DNA of 64,000 bases, from contig JALGAS010000009.1 of the NCBI GenBank assembly GCA_023078685.1, positions 2,418,001 to 2,482,000 on the forward strand, in the 5' to 3' direction. Each line of letters begins with the position of its first letter. Position 1 is the stretch's first letter. Shown in pieces: positions 55,178 through 64,000 of this stretch. Below the pieces are notes generated by a model. The model searched no databases. It was not told the DNA's origin and was given only the letters and a program-made list of their open reading frames with translations. Origin of the DNA: Neopestalotiopsis rosae (taxonomy: Eukaryota; Ascomycota; Sordariomycetes; Amphisphaeriales; Sporocadaceae). The translations under genes were made by a program, and so were the position numbers.

Positions 55178-55784
55178 TGCGTCCGGATCAGAGTCCGACC
55201 ATGTCTGGCTGTGGGATGTGTACTACGGAATGATGCTCAATAAAGTTGAGCTGGAATGAAAATGGCACTGAAGGTGTTTCGAAGTGCAAACTAGGATCTT
55301 GGAGAGAGAGAGAGAGAGAGGTGGATGTGTTGTTGAAGTGGAACGCTCAGAGTTTTTTTTTTTTTTTTCCTAGTCTATTCATCTACACAGAACCCTGATT
55401 TTCTTGCATTCGAATTTTGGTTTCACGAGTATGTTTACATTGATCCAAACGGTGTTGGATGCACAGCTGCGATTGCAGTGATTAGCCATTTGTATAGGTG
55501 GGCAATTTGCGTAAATTGATATGAAAGCCTAGAATATTTGTGAACAAACCATACAGTTGTAACTTACACCCTGGAGTATATATTGGCCAAGATTATATGA
55601 ATCTTTTATTCTACTGATGCGATGACCAATAGGACCATTGATAAGTTCTTGCCTAGGAGATTGAAATCGTGAACAACTAGATCAGCCAATCCAGTCCGAT
55701 TAACCATTAATTCGTGAACTACTTCAGGGGTCATAAGTCAGTGTGCTCCCTTTGATACTCCCCCAAAACTCAGGCAGCGATACC

Positions 55785-57094
55785 AAACACGCGACCTGGC
55801 GCTGGGTATACAACGCATGAAGCAAATCATATATCCAAATGGCTGACTCATTCTAGGCTTTTTTGATCGTCATCCCAGTGCTCACGATTGCCGCAGTACT
55901 GCTACTCATGGGCTACGAGAGTCATTCGCTGCGGTCGGAGGAACCGATAGCCGAGAAACAGGTGAGTATCTAATACACGGTTACGCGCTTCTACTGATGC
56001 GTAAGCAGCAAGGACAAAGTAGAAACGATTCAATAAGTAAACAGCACAACCGAGAAGAAGCTTCCAAGAGATCAGAGTGGATTGGGATTGTCTCATGGAT
56101 GACCTTTTTCATCCTTTTTGGGCTAGGTTGCACATTCTTGGGTCCTGTATGGGCTTGGAAGTCTGCTTCCACGATCGTGGTGTGGATTCTACTTGATGTC
56201 GTGGCCGGAATCTTAACCGCCTACACGCTTCTGCAACTCACGAGGATTCGTCGAGGAGAACGACAGGACACGGCAATTCCAATTATTGTCGCCCGCCACT
56301 CTAGAGTATTTTTTTCAGAATTGTGCGTCTTTCTTGCTTCGATCGTATGCGGCACCACTTTGTACTATACGCCAGTTTACTTCACTCTTGTACACCGGGA
56401 TAGCGCCTTCGACGCTGCAAAGCACTTGCTGCCATTCGCCGGGGCCTTCATCGTGGCCATGGCGGCATCCAACTATCTCATCAAGGCAATGTCTTGCCAA
56501 CGTCTGCTTGTCGTCATCGGAGCAGCTCTCCTGACGACTGGCGCTAGTCTTCAGCAGAGAATCACAGTTGATGCTTCGATCCGCTCGGTCATGGGATACG
56601 AAGCTATCATTGGTACTGGTGTTGGGCTCATGTGGCAAAGCACACTCACCATGTCCTCGGAGGTTCTGGAATCTATGGACAGTCAAATTTCTCGTGACCA
56701 GCGGAGAGATATCATCGCTCTTCACAAAGTGGCACAGACGAGTGGTGTTGCTGTTGGTGTAGCCATAGCCGGCGCCGTATACTACAATGTTGGGGTCCAG
56801 ATTCTTCAGTCTCTGATGTTCCCTGAAGATATATCCGCTCAGGATCTGCGTGGGCTGCTTGCTGGAGAAAACTCAGCTCTCTTGATGAAGCACCCGGAGT
56901 TATATGCAGGCGTGCTGGGGGCCATCACGAGAACAATTCGACGATGCTTCTGCATTAATATTGCCGCCGGTGCTCTGTGCTTAGCTTCTTCGAGTTTCAA
57001 GAGCTTAAGAAGTGCTTTCGGGCATTACGTCTCCGGTCAGGGATCAAATGGCAGCGGTTGCGAATCCTCCAAGGCTGTGGATCTCGAGGTCTGA
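55785..57094 (+). pseudogene. MFS transporter lacking its N-terminal half
   Basis: Exons 55785-55805, 55857-55961 and 56006 (or 56009)-57094 join in phase (introns 51 and 44-47 bp). The first codons read KHATWRW, then AFLIVIPVLTIAAVLLL, the point in the middle of DHA2-type MFS drug transporters where helix 6 begins. The rest has about eight further helices (for example WMTFFILFGLGCTFLGPVWA, ASTIVVWILLDVVAGILTAY, LLPFAGAFIVAMAAS, GVAVGVAIAGAVYYNVGV) and a polar tail. Helices 1-5 and the start are absent, because coding begins three bases after the end of R3 copy 2. The remaining frame is intact, so the break is recent. Such transporters export drugs or metabolites. Confidence 0.75.
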
Positions 57095-58620
57095 TGCAAT
57101 AGGTTTGACGGGTGAAGATGTGCCCAGGGAGAGTCTTAGGTACTAGTTGCGTTTACGGTTTGGTTTGGCATGATCGTATATTGTTTTGTTAAGAGTCACT
57201 TTAGCATACGAGAAAGAGACAGGTTATTTACCAAGTCAAATGGTGTGCATACGTTTGAGTTTATAAATGATTTAGGACATTTGACTCCAGAATTGATACA
57301 TCTCGCCCTATATGTCCCATAAATCATCGGGCACGGATACCGGTATGGCTTCGGATATGGTGGAATGGAGAAAATTCTAGGAGCAATGATCTACCATGCC
57401 CTTTGCTGTCCTCATGTAAGCGCTTTCTGTAATATGGATGGGGTTTGGGCATACTTCTGAAGATAGTTAGCCATGAACAATACCATATGTCTCAGGGCCG
57501 GCAGGCTGGTAGACTAGAACTTTAGTTAATGGAAAGTGGTACAGCGGGATGCGGTTATAAGATCCACATTTATCAGGCAGGTCTCTGTTCCGTTGCTCCT
57601 TTTCCTGGGAAGGATATACAGTGCCGGCACTATTCAATTGCCTTTTCCAACTGTGTAAGCTGTGGCAATATTTCTCAATATGTAGCTGCGCACTGCAAGA
57701 AGGAGTGCACTCTGGAACCTGTAAAGTGGACCTCGCCTGTAAATGATGACCTTGAGTTGTGGACCTAAACCCCGGGACCCGGTGAAATGTGGGCCTAAGC
57801 TCCGGGGCTCCGGCTGTAGACCTCGAAGTCTACAGTCTCCAAGCTCGGTACAAAACGGGCAAAGGAGATAATACCCAGTTTCTCATTCTAGTCGGTCATT
57901 TGTCGCTCAATACCCCAGCTAACAAGTTCCGATCTCAGGGCCTATCGCGCCACTGGAGAATCATAGTTTCGGGGACAATCACGGCAGTCGGGGACAATCA
58001 CGGCAGTTGGGCAGATACCACGATACATCATTAAAGGCGGGTGGTATTATAGAGTATTCCGTCGCAGAAAAGTATCCAACCACAGAACTTGAATACGTCT
58101 TCGCTAGTCTGAAGGCTTTCTCCCATCACTAGCAAGCACCATAGTTTCCGGGGAGCCTCGTTGTTGTGCCAATACAAGATAATTTCTTTATTATTGCTAT
58201 CCCTTGGCACGTCATATGCGAATACAATGAATAGAAACTTGAAGTTACGGGATAAAGCTAGAGAGACAATCGGGTCCGATACATACGTTCTTTCCCATTC
58301 CTTGTCCTTGATTCGGAAGAGAAGTGAAAGAAGAGCGTGCAAAATGAATTCAAACGAGGGTGAAGATACGCAATAACGCGATAGAGAAGAGAAGGGAAGA
58401 GGATAGGAGAGGAGGAAAGAGAAAAAGAGTCGCGCTAACGAGTAATGAATGAGAAACACTAAACATGAAGGGGTTACAACAGTAATCAACAAAAATTTCT
58501 CCAAATAAAGAATCGAAACTGAAATCAGTCAGGCCGAGGAAAGCCTACAGGCCTCGTACATGTCGGGCTCCCCTGTCCGAATAAGCCGTTGTACCAAGCG
58601 AAGAGCCGATCCTCGCCGTT
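57095..58620. other. No convincing gene; small minisatellite remnant
   Basis: Short frames only. At about 58040-58095 a few reverse units (agagtattccgtcgcagaa) mark element copy K. The frame at 58031-58504 on the minus strand reads through a purine-rich tract and is not supported. Confidence 0.4.
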
Positions 58621-59847
58621 CTAGTCCTTTCGAGAGGCCGCTGGCGGATCGGGCGTCGGCGACATATCTCGCAGCCCCTCGAACTCGGGATCGCTGTCTG
58701 GCGTCGGTGATTTGTCGGTAGGCGGTCGTATTCCGGCCAGGTACTCTTTGTGTCGTCTTTCACATCTTATTGCTGCCTTGATGATAGCTGCGTCGGCTCT
58801 TCCTATCGTTTCATCGCTCGAGACCAGGACACTGCCATCTAGCTCAATACTCTCTTTTAGAGTCACCTTCCGGTTGCCGAAGAGGTCTCTGAAACTCGAT
58901 CTCGTTTCCCAGCTTGTAACAGACTCTTGCTTCTTGCCATCCGCTCTTGGCACGAACAACCGGACTTTGATCAGCGTGAGGCGAAAATACGGTCGTTTGT
59001 TACGATCTAGCGGGCGATTGGCGGGACACAGCGAGCGGATTGGGTTTTTATCGTTACTAGGATACTCCCAGGCAACGGCCTGGATAGCTGCAACGGAGCC
59101 TTTCTGGTAGACCTTCTTTCTGTCGATCTTGCTGTCTCCCAGCCTCTTCCAGGTAAGATTCTTGCTGTCGTCCGAGGTGATGGTCGTGGTGACTTCGCTT
59201 TGGGGTTTGATTCGATATTTCGCTGCATTGCGCGGTCCGTAGCTTAGAAGAATGCTCTTTCCAGATCCGCGCTTCATCCAGCCTTCGGGTTCCCCGTCTT
59301 CTTCATCACTATCACCGTCGATTTCTCTTCGGGCGTCTTCTAACGTGAAAACATCCTCGTCATCCTTGTAGTACGACAGACCTTCCGCCTCGTCTGCCAC
59401 AAAAAGGACGTCCTCGCTTGTTGCGTGGGTCCCTGGCGTCGATGTGGTGCCGTAGGTTGATGACGGGCTTGGTATATCACTCGCGCTCTCTCCCATACTG
59501 CTTTCCGAACTTGTGGAGCTAGCATACGGTTGTCCATCCTCTTGCTTGATGGGCTTAGAAGCATCATGATCCGGCAGTCCTGTCGGTTGAATGACCTCTC
59601 CCATTTGTGTGTCTTCATCGAGTTTTTGTGCATCCTCACCAGGCTTTTTGATCTGATCTTCCGCGATAGCAATCTTCTCGGCAGTCTTGGGATCTTCAGA
59701 TGCAGCTTGCAAGTCATGTACAAGTTTAGTCAGATCCTCCTTTTTCTTGTCCTTCTGCCCTTGAGAACTATGGCTTCTTGTTACTCGTGCTGGCACCGTC
59801 AAAGTCTCATTTGTCTGTTGTCTGTTGGTTCTCCTATTAGGCGCCAT
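58621..59847 (-). CDS. Unrecognised acidic/basic protein, about 408 residues
   Basis: Single exon; the start MAPNRRTNRQQTN at 59847 is preferred to the upstream 59865 codon, which is not an ATG-led context. Residues 1-200 are polar and acidic with Ser/Thr runs (SSTSSESSMGESASDIPSPS) and probably disordered. Residues about 200-350 look folded: GWMKRGSGKSILLSYGPRN, LTWKRLGDSKIDRKKVYQKG, AAIQAVAWEYP, YFRLTLIKVRLFVPRADGKK and SSFRDLFGNRKV. The tail is Pro/Asp-rich (SPTPDSDPEFEGLRDMSPTP). No known motif. A nuclear role is inferred from the basic-acidic make-up only. Confidence 0.55.
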   Translation of the reverse strand: MAPNRRTNRQQTNETLTVPARVTRSHSSQGQKDKKKEDLTKLVHDLQAASEDPKTAEKIAIAEDQIKKPGEDAQKLDEDTQMGEVIQPTGLPDHDASKPIKQEDGQPYASSTSSESSMGESASDIPSPSSTYGTTSTPGTHATSEDVLFVADEAEGLSYYKDDEDVFTLEDARREIDGDSDEEDGEPEGWMKRGSGKSILLSYGPRNAAKYRIKPQSEVTTTITSDDSKNLTWKRLGDSKIDRKKVYQKGSVAAIQAVAWEYPSNDKNPIRSLCPANRPLDRNKRPYFRLTLIKVRLFVPRADGKKQESVTSWETRSSFRDLFGNRKVTLKESIELDGSVLVSSDETIGRADAAIIKAAIRCERRHKEYLAGIRPPTDKSPTPDSDPEFEGLRDMSPTPDPPAASRKD

Positions 59848-60301
59848 GTTGATACCGATGACCAAGAGGATTTGATAAATGCACAGGAGAGAGACACAGA
59901 TTTATACTTTTCGGTATCTTATGAAATGCCTTTTGATAACCAGTTCTGGATCACATCCAGTTTCCATTATTTCGGATCAGACATGGCAGCGTAGGCGAAA
60001 GATCATGTAATGGCGTAAGGAATTTCAAACACGAATAAAAAGTGAGGGAGCTCAGCGCCGGGTACTCACCTTTTGGACCTTTGGTCAATGATCGAAACCT
60101 GTCTCGCAAAAAAGAAGAAAGAACAAGAGGGAGAGACGAAGACTTCCGCAACCGGACTTTTTCATGAGATTCATTTGTGGATGCGTAACATCTTGATGGG
60201 AAAGAGTTGGGAGGGAGAACAAAAGTGGACTATACAACATGGTGTGGTGGCGCTAGATCTTGCGTTTTGGCTCTTCGATTTTGATGTTACGCGTTTTACT
60301 G
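59848..60301. other. No convincing gene
   Basis: Upstream region of the 58621-59847 gene; short frames only. Confidence 0.35.
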
Positions 60302-60850
60302 CGGTGTCATTTTTGTGCTTTCTGATAAACGACCGACATTTGCTGCAGTCGGCGGACTAGGAACGACTTGGCCATTGTATGGTGCCGCCAGTTTGTCTAT
60401 ATCTTGATGAGCCATCCAGCATGCCCTCGTCTTTTCGGACGCCATGTGTGTCGCTATAACAATAGTCTTCAAAGGGAAAGAAGGAGAAAGATGGAATACA
60501 GTCGCAATCAGGCAGCTTCCAAAAGCGAAGTAAATGTGCTCATTGCTCTCCATGGACAAGGAAAAGAAAAAAGGGGTTGCTCATTTCGCAGATCGATTGG
60601 AGCAAAGTCAAAGGGTTCACCAACAGTGAATATTAGACTAATCCACCCGCGACGCTTGGCTTCAACCAAGAGTCGTATTAGCATACTCTGCAACAGACTT
60701 GTATTAACTGGTCAAAGCTCATATATCGACATGGGATGATTGTCATGCAATTCTGGCTTCTGGGATTGTGTGTGACCCAAGCCTGATGGAGTAGTTAGGC
60801 CGCTAGGTTACAATCATTATCATGTGAGTAGTCTCTTCGATAAACCGAGC
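60302..60850 (+). repeat. Duplicated segment R4, copy 2
   Basis: Counterpart of 52752-53261 with an extra insertion near 60560-60610. The 80-codon minus frame (60559-60296) remains open and extends a little beyond. Confidence 0.8.
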
Positions 60851-61503
60851 GCGAATGTTTTCAGACTGTTAAACGGTTTAAGCGAAACTGTCCAGTATTG
60901 ATCTCACTTTGCGAAACTTCTCAAAGGCTCCATAACTACATCGCCTGTACGTATTCGTGGGCTTCCTCAACCTTGCCAGTGGGTCGGACGTTCTGAGATG
61001 GAAAAGATGTCGCGCCCGGAGAACCTGGCTGATTGATGAGAAAGTAATGAGAACACTCATGAAAAAGTTCGACTGGGCAGACAACCGAAGGGCAACGCAA
61101 GTAATAATCGCAACAGAAGAGCTCTCTTCTATAGGCACTCATAACATCCCCTTGCCAAGCTGCCTCCATCGACACTAACAAGGATACTCAAAATTACATG
61201 CTGGATAAGTTACAGCAGAGATCTCGGACTTGGCCAAGGAAAAGAAAAAGAAAAACAAGCTCACTCAGATCATCGTGACGACTGGGGAGTCTAACACTAT
61301 TGATGAACAAGGCCTGGTTAACCCGGTCACACGGATCAACACCCCCGACAGCTTCGCTCTATGCTACTTTGTGGCGGAGCTGCTTGAAGCTGACATATAA
61401 ATAGCTGGGCTCCCCCTCAAAAGTATTCCATTCGTACTTGTCCTTCAATACATGCTAATAGACTGACACGACCTATCATACAATCCAGGCTGGGCGATCC
61501 AAT
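60851..61503. other. No convincing gene
   Basis: Short overlapping frames on both strands at 60878-61181. One contains HECSH, but nothing supports a protease. Confidence 0.35.
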
Positions 61504-62306
61504 ATGCCATCCGTCAACTTGGAAGACAAGAAAAGCAATGCTTCTCGAACGAGAAAAGAATGTGTTAGCTACAGAGAGTCAGGGTGAGCTCCTTATTCCC
61601 TTTGGATATGTAGCGACTGACACCCATTAGCGCTGACCCAAGCACTATTGTTACCACTTCACGGCATGAAGAGGCCGACGAGGACTTGGATTCCGAATTA
61701 GAGCCCGATGGACCGTTTCCATCTATCGCAGCTATGATTGAAAAGATGTTCAGATCCCGCAACGGTAACGCAGTTTCCCCTCACATTTGCGAATGCTTAC
61801 TAACTCGTTAAGCTGGCGTCCCTCCGCAGAATGAAAGACCTATATTAGCCCTCGAAACACCTGTTTGTACGTCACAGACTTTGGACGCGGAGGGCGACGA
61901 CGAACTATTCGCAAATCTTTCACAAGTATGCACACTTTCGCTCCTCCCGGAGATAACTTGCGTTTAGTCTAACTGTCGATAGACCAGAAACAGCCGTCTG
62001 TCCTCGGGGAGTCCCACCTCGATAGCGAGTTCAACTCGGTACCGACCGTATATGTTGAGCATTTTTGAGACCGAAGAGCGCGTCTCGTCAAAATCACCAT
62101 TACCAAGAGACACTAGAGACGTCACGCAAACATGGAGAACAGCAACCAGGATGGTGCGGAGTCGAAGTGTAAACCGGGTCCGAAAATCGTCAAGAATTGC
62201 TGCCATGAGAGGCTCGAAATCAGCTAGTCCGTATGTTTTCCGCATTGGGACTAGACAATCGAAGCGCATAGCTTCTCGGAGGAACATAAATATCATCAAA
62301 TACTAA
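61504..62306 (+). CDS. Small four-exon gene, acidic N-terminus and basic C-terminus
   Basis: Exons 61504-61583, 61631-61764, 61813-61925 and 61983-62306 join in phase (introns 47, 48 and 57 bp) to about 216 residues. The last intron has a CTAAC branch site at 61969-61973, just before its CGATAG acceptor. The N-terminal half is acidic (HEEADEDLDSELEPDGPFPS, EGDDELFANLSQ) with a short helix (SIAAMIEKMF). The C-terminal half is basic and Ser/Arg-rich (RMVRSRSVNRVRKSSRIAAM). No recognised family. An overlapping minus frame (62299-61964) is open too. Four exons in phase with consensus signals make the plus reading more likely. Confidence 0.5.
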
Positions 62307-62334
62307 AACTTGGGAGGCACTGACAAGCTGGCCG

Positions 62335-62470
62335 CAGAAGAGTATCCTAGAAGAGTATTCAAACATAGAAGAGTACCCCAGCACAGAAAAGTATTCCAAT
62401 GCAGAAGAAGAGTAGCCCAGCATGGAAGAGTGCCCTGTTACAGAATATGATCCCAAGACAGTAGTGTATC
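62335..62470 (-). repeat. Minisatellite-cored dispersed element, copy H
   Basis: Reverse units such as cagcacagaaaagtattcc and gcagaagaagagtagccc. No clear flank. Confidence 0.6.
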
Positions 62471-62584
62471 TTGACAACAACTACTCCGCTTCCAACAGTC
62501 TAGAACCGACATCCTTCCGGAATTCGATGATTGAATAGAACATAATGGTGGTTTCAGAGTGGGAAAATCTCGACGTAGTGTTCT

Positions 62585-62795
62585 GTCCTGTTTATCTAGG
62601 CTACTCTTCTGTGGTGAGATACACTTCTGTGTCTCTTCTGTGGTGGGATATACTTCTGTGGTGGGACACTATTCTGTGTCTCTTCTGTGATGGATACTCT
62701 TCTGTGATGGATACTCTTCTGTGATGGATACTCTTCTGTGATGGATACTCTTCTGTGATGGATACTCTTCTGTGCCAGGATAATGTTCTGTAATT
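62585..62795 (+). repeat. Minisatellite-cored dispersed element, copy I
   Basis: The most regular copy: five near-perfect 17-bp units TGTGATGGATACTCTTC at about 62690-62772, preceded by variants with GTGGTGGGATA. The flank differs from copies A and C. Confidence 0.75.
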
Positions 62796-63099
62796 GTGAT
62801 GACAGCTGTCCACCTGCAAGTGTCTAATCGATATCATGCTCTTTCGTCCGCAGAGTGTACAATGCCTCTCTCTTTGAATCCGGACTATAAATGTAACAAC
62901 AACCACAGAATCTTGATCTGGTCGATGCGGGTCTGATGGCCGTATTCGGCTACGATGGAGTACCGCCTTTGCTTGGAAAAATATGCATCTGTCCCTTGCA
63001 AGGTTTTATTTTGGTTTTGTCTTACTTTTTTTTTAAGAAGAAACAAAATCAGAAAATCAAAAAAACGGATGAGAAGAATTGACACGGTAGCCGATAGGA

Positions 63100-63250
63100 T
63101 AATTTTCTGTGTTGGGATAATCTTCTGTGTTAGGATACTGTTCTGCGTTGGTTACTGTCTGTGTTGGGACACTCTTCCATGCCTTGGATACTCTTCTGTG
63201 GTGGGATACTTTTCTATCCTACGGACAACAAGGGTTATCTTCCGGAATTA
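63100..63250 (+). repeat. Minisatellite-cored dispersed element, copy J
   Basis: Units (ttgggataatcttctgtg and similar) end in tcctacggacaacaagggtt and a cttccggaatt block, the usual flank. Confidence 0.7.
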
Positions 63251-63430
63251 AGCCCACATGTGTTCGGCTTGCGGGTGCTAGACCCATAGTTCGAGTCCCT
63301 TACTCATGCATCCCTTGGGAACCATGCCTGCGGGCAGCAGCTCGTACATTGGGTAGCCTGTGCAATCTTGAGGGGTTTGTGCAGGACCGAGCCGATGTTG
63401 TTTTAATGAAGATGCTGTCATTGATCGGTA
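63251..63430. other. Spacer, nothing supported
   Basis: No gene seen between element copy J and the terminal repeat. Confidence 0.3.
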
Positions 63431-64000
63431 TTCCGTTGAGCATCTATGAGCTAACGAAACGACGACAAATACTTCAGTCCGAATGCCAGCGCTGAATGCA
63501 CCGTGATTCAAGCAAAATGACCGCGTACCTTCTGAACCATGATGGAGAGCAGAGGCGGGAAGCGGTGATAAGATCCACTTCTCAAGGAGTTTGCAGCCCT
63601 TGGCTATGTTCACTTTATGTTGGTTCTATATCCTGGCCCGTACATTGGTATGAAGTCAACCTTGTGTATGGAAACAAGTGATCCTGTACGAGTGGGTAAT
63701 GGAATGCAAGGGACAGGTGTTTTCGAATGAGCAAGGAGATACCTTCGCATACCCTTCACCAGAATCCTATACACTGTGCTGCCATAGGGGAGCCTTGGGT
63801 GAGGCCCTTTTCCCACATCGAGACCATTCTATCCATGCAATCGAATTAAACTCCTCGAACAATTAGACCGTCTAAAGCTCGCGGTGCTAGGCCTAGGCAG
63901 TCAATAGTAGGACAACAGTAGCACTGCAATTTGCTTACAGGTCGAAAGAAAGCCAGACCACTCCGTTTTTAAAGATTTCGGTGTACAGTGCATGGCTTTT
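63431..64000 (-). repeat. Interspersed repeat, inverted partner of 5060-5646
   Basis: The reverse complement matches 5060-5646 along its length (for example gagcatctatgagct and the tagaccgtctaaagctcgc block). It runs to the window edge, so its full length is unknown. Confidence 0.75.

Larger units (their letters stand above)
53585..55782 (+). repeat. Duplicated gene-pair segment R3, copy 2
   Basis: Matches 15703-17919. A (GA)n tract at 55302-55320 and a T tract at about 55352-55367 are longer than in copy 1. Its left border abuts a gene fragment (53402-53584), its right border the truncated MFS gene (55785). Confidence 0.9.

Noticed and set aside
58031..58504. 157-codon hydrophobic minus frame
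   Set aside because: It is the complement of a purine-rich tract and runs into a minisatellite remnant; no motif or plausible start context.
60936..61181. HECSH motif resembling a metalloprotease site
   Set aside because: Frame of 81 codons without other protease features; overlapping frames on both strands are equally open.
1..64000. CRISPR arrays, bacterial operons or phage genes
   Set aside because: No regularly spaced repeats with unique spacers; gene structure with short introns is fungal throughout.

Overview
The window looks like the accessory, repeat-rich part of a filamentous ascomycete (Pezizomycotina-type) genome. Genes are sparse and mostly spliced, with short introns of about 42-90 bp that carry GT(or GC)...CTRAC-like...AG signals. 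The proteins are typical of such fungi: F-box, F-box/ankyrin, FTA2-like, Pho80-type cyclin, GMC oxidoreductase, MFS transporter, sirtuin, GH64 fragment, chromodomain and RRM proteins. I see no bacterial operons, ribosome binding sites or CRISPR arrays. Exon joins were worked out by eye from reading phase and splice signals. Family names come from motif recognition without any search.

Left part (1-20 kb). A partial gene runs off the left edge on the minus strand (1-797). It is followed by a small C2H2 protein (3289-3576), a RING-like protein (7850-8461) and a head-to-head pair of kinase-fold genes: a truncated remnant at 9331-9741 and a four-exon pseudokinase at 10248-11456. A GH64 glucanase start is cut off at a repeat (12437-12763). 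Next come an unrecognised 257-residue protein (13386-14159), a MADS-box-like protein (14821-15637) and a divergent pair made of a chromodomain protein and a single-pass membrane protein (15931-17304).

Middle part (20-48 kb). This holds a cyclin (20112-20627), a large F-box protein (20944-23020), a three-exon multi-pass membrane protein (25422-26496), an RRM protein with a GC-AG intron (32480-33521), several unrecognised small proteins, an FTA2-like kinase-fold protein (38536-39446), a sirtuin (40757-41749) and an F-box/ankyrin protein (44016-45466).

Right part (48-64 kb). This holds a complete eight-exon secreted GMC oxidoreductase (49966-52313), a second copy of the chromodomain/membrane-protein pair (53585-55782) wedged between two gene fragments, one of them an MFS transporter lacking its N-terminal half (55785-57094), an unrecognised acidic nuclear-type protein (58621-59847) and a small four-exon gene (61504-62306).

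Repeats shape the window. There are five duplicated segments: 6.03/13.10 kb, 14.25/33.96 kb, 15.70/53.59 kb, 52.75/60.30 kb, and an inverted pair at 5.06/63.43 kb. At least eleven copies of a dispersed element are built around a degenerate 15-17 bp minisatellite. A foldback-like family carries a 23-bp palindrome. There are also long microsatellites. Several gene breaks fall exactly at repeat borders, so repeat-driven rearrangement is the main theme. The strongest candidates for undescribed biology are the duplicated chromodomain-membrane protein module, the minisatellite-cored element, the palindrome family and the pseudokinase.
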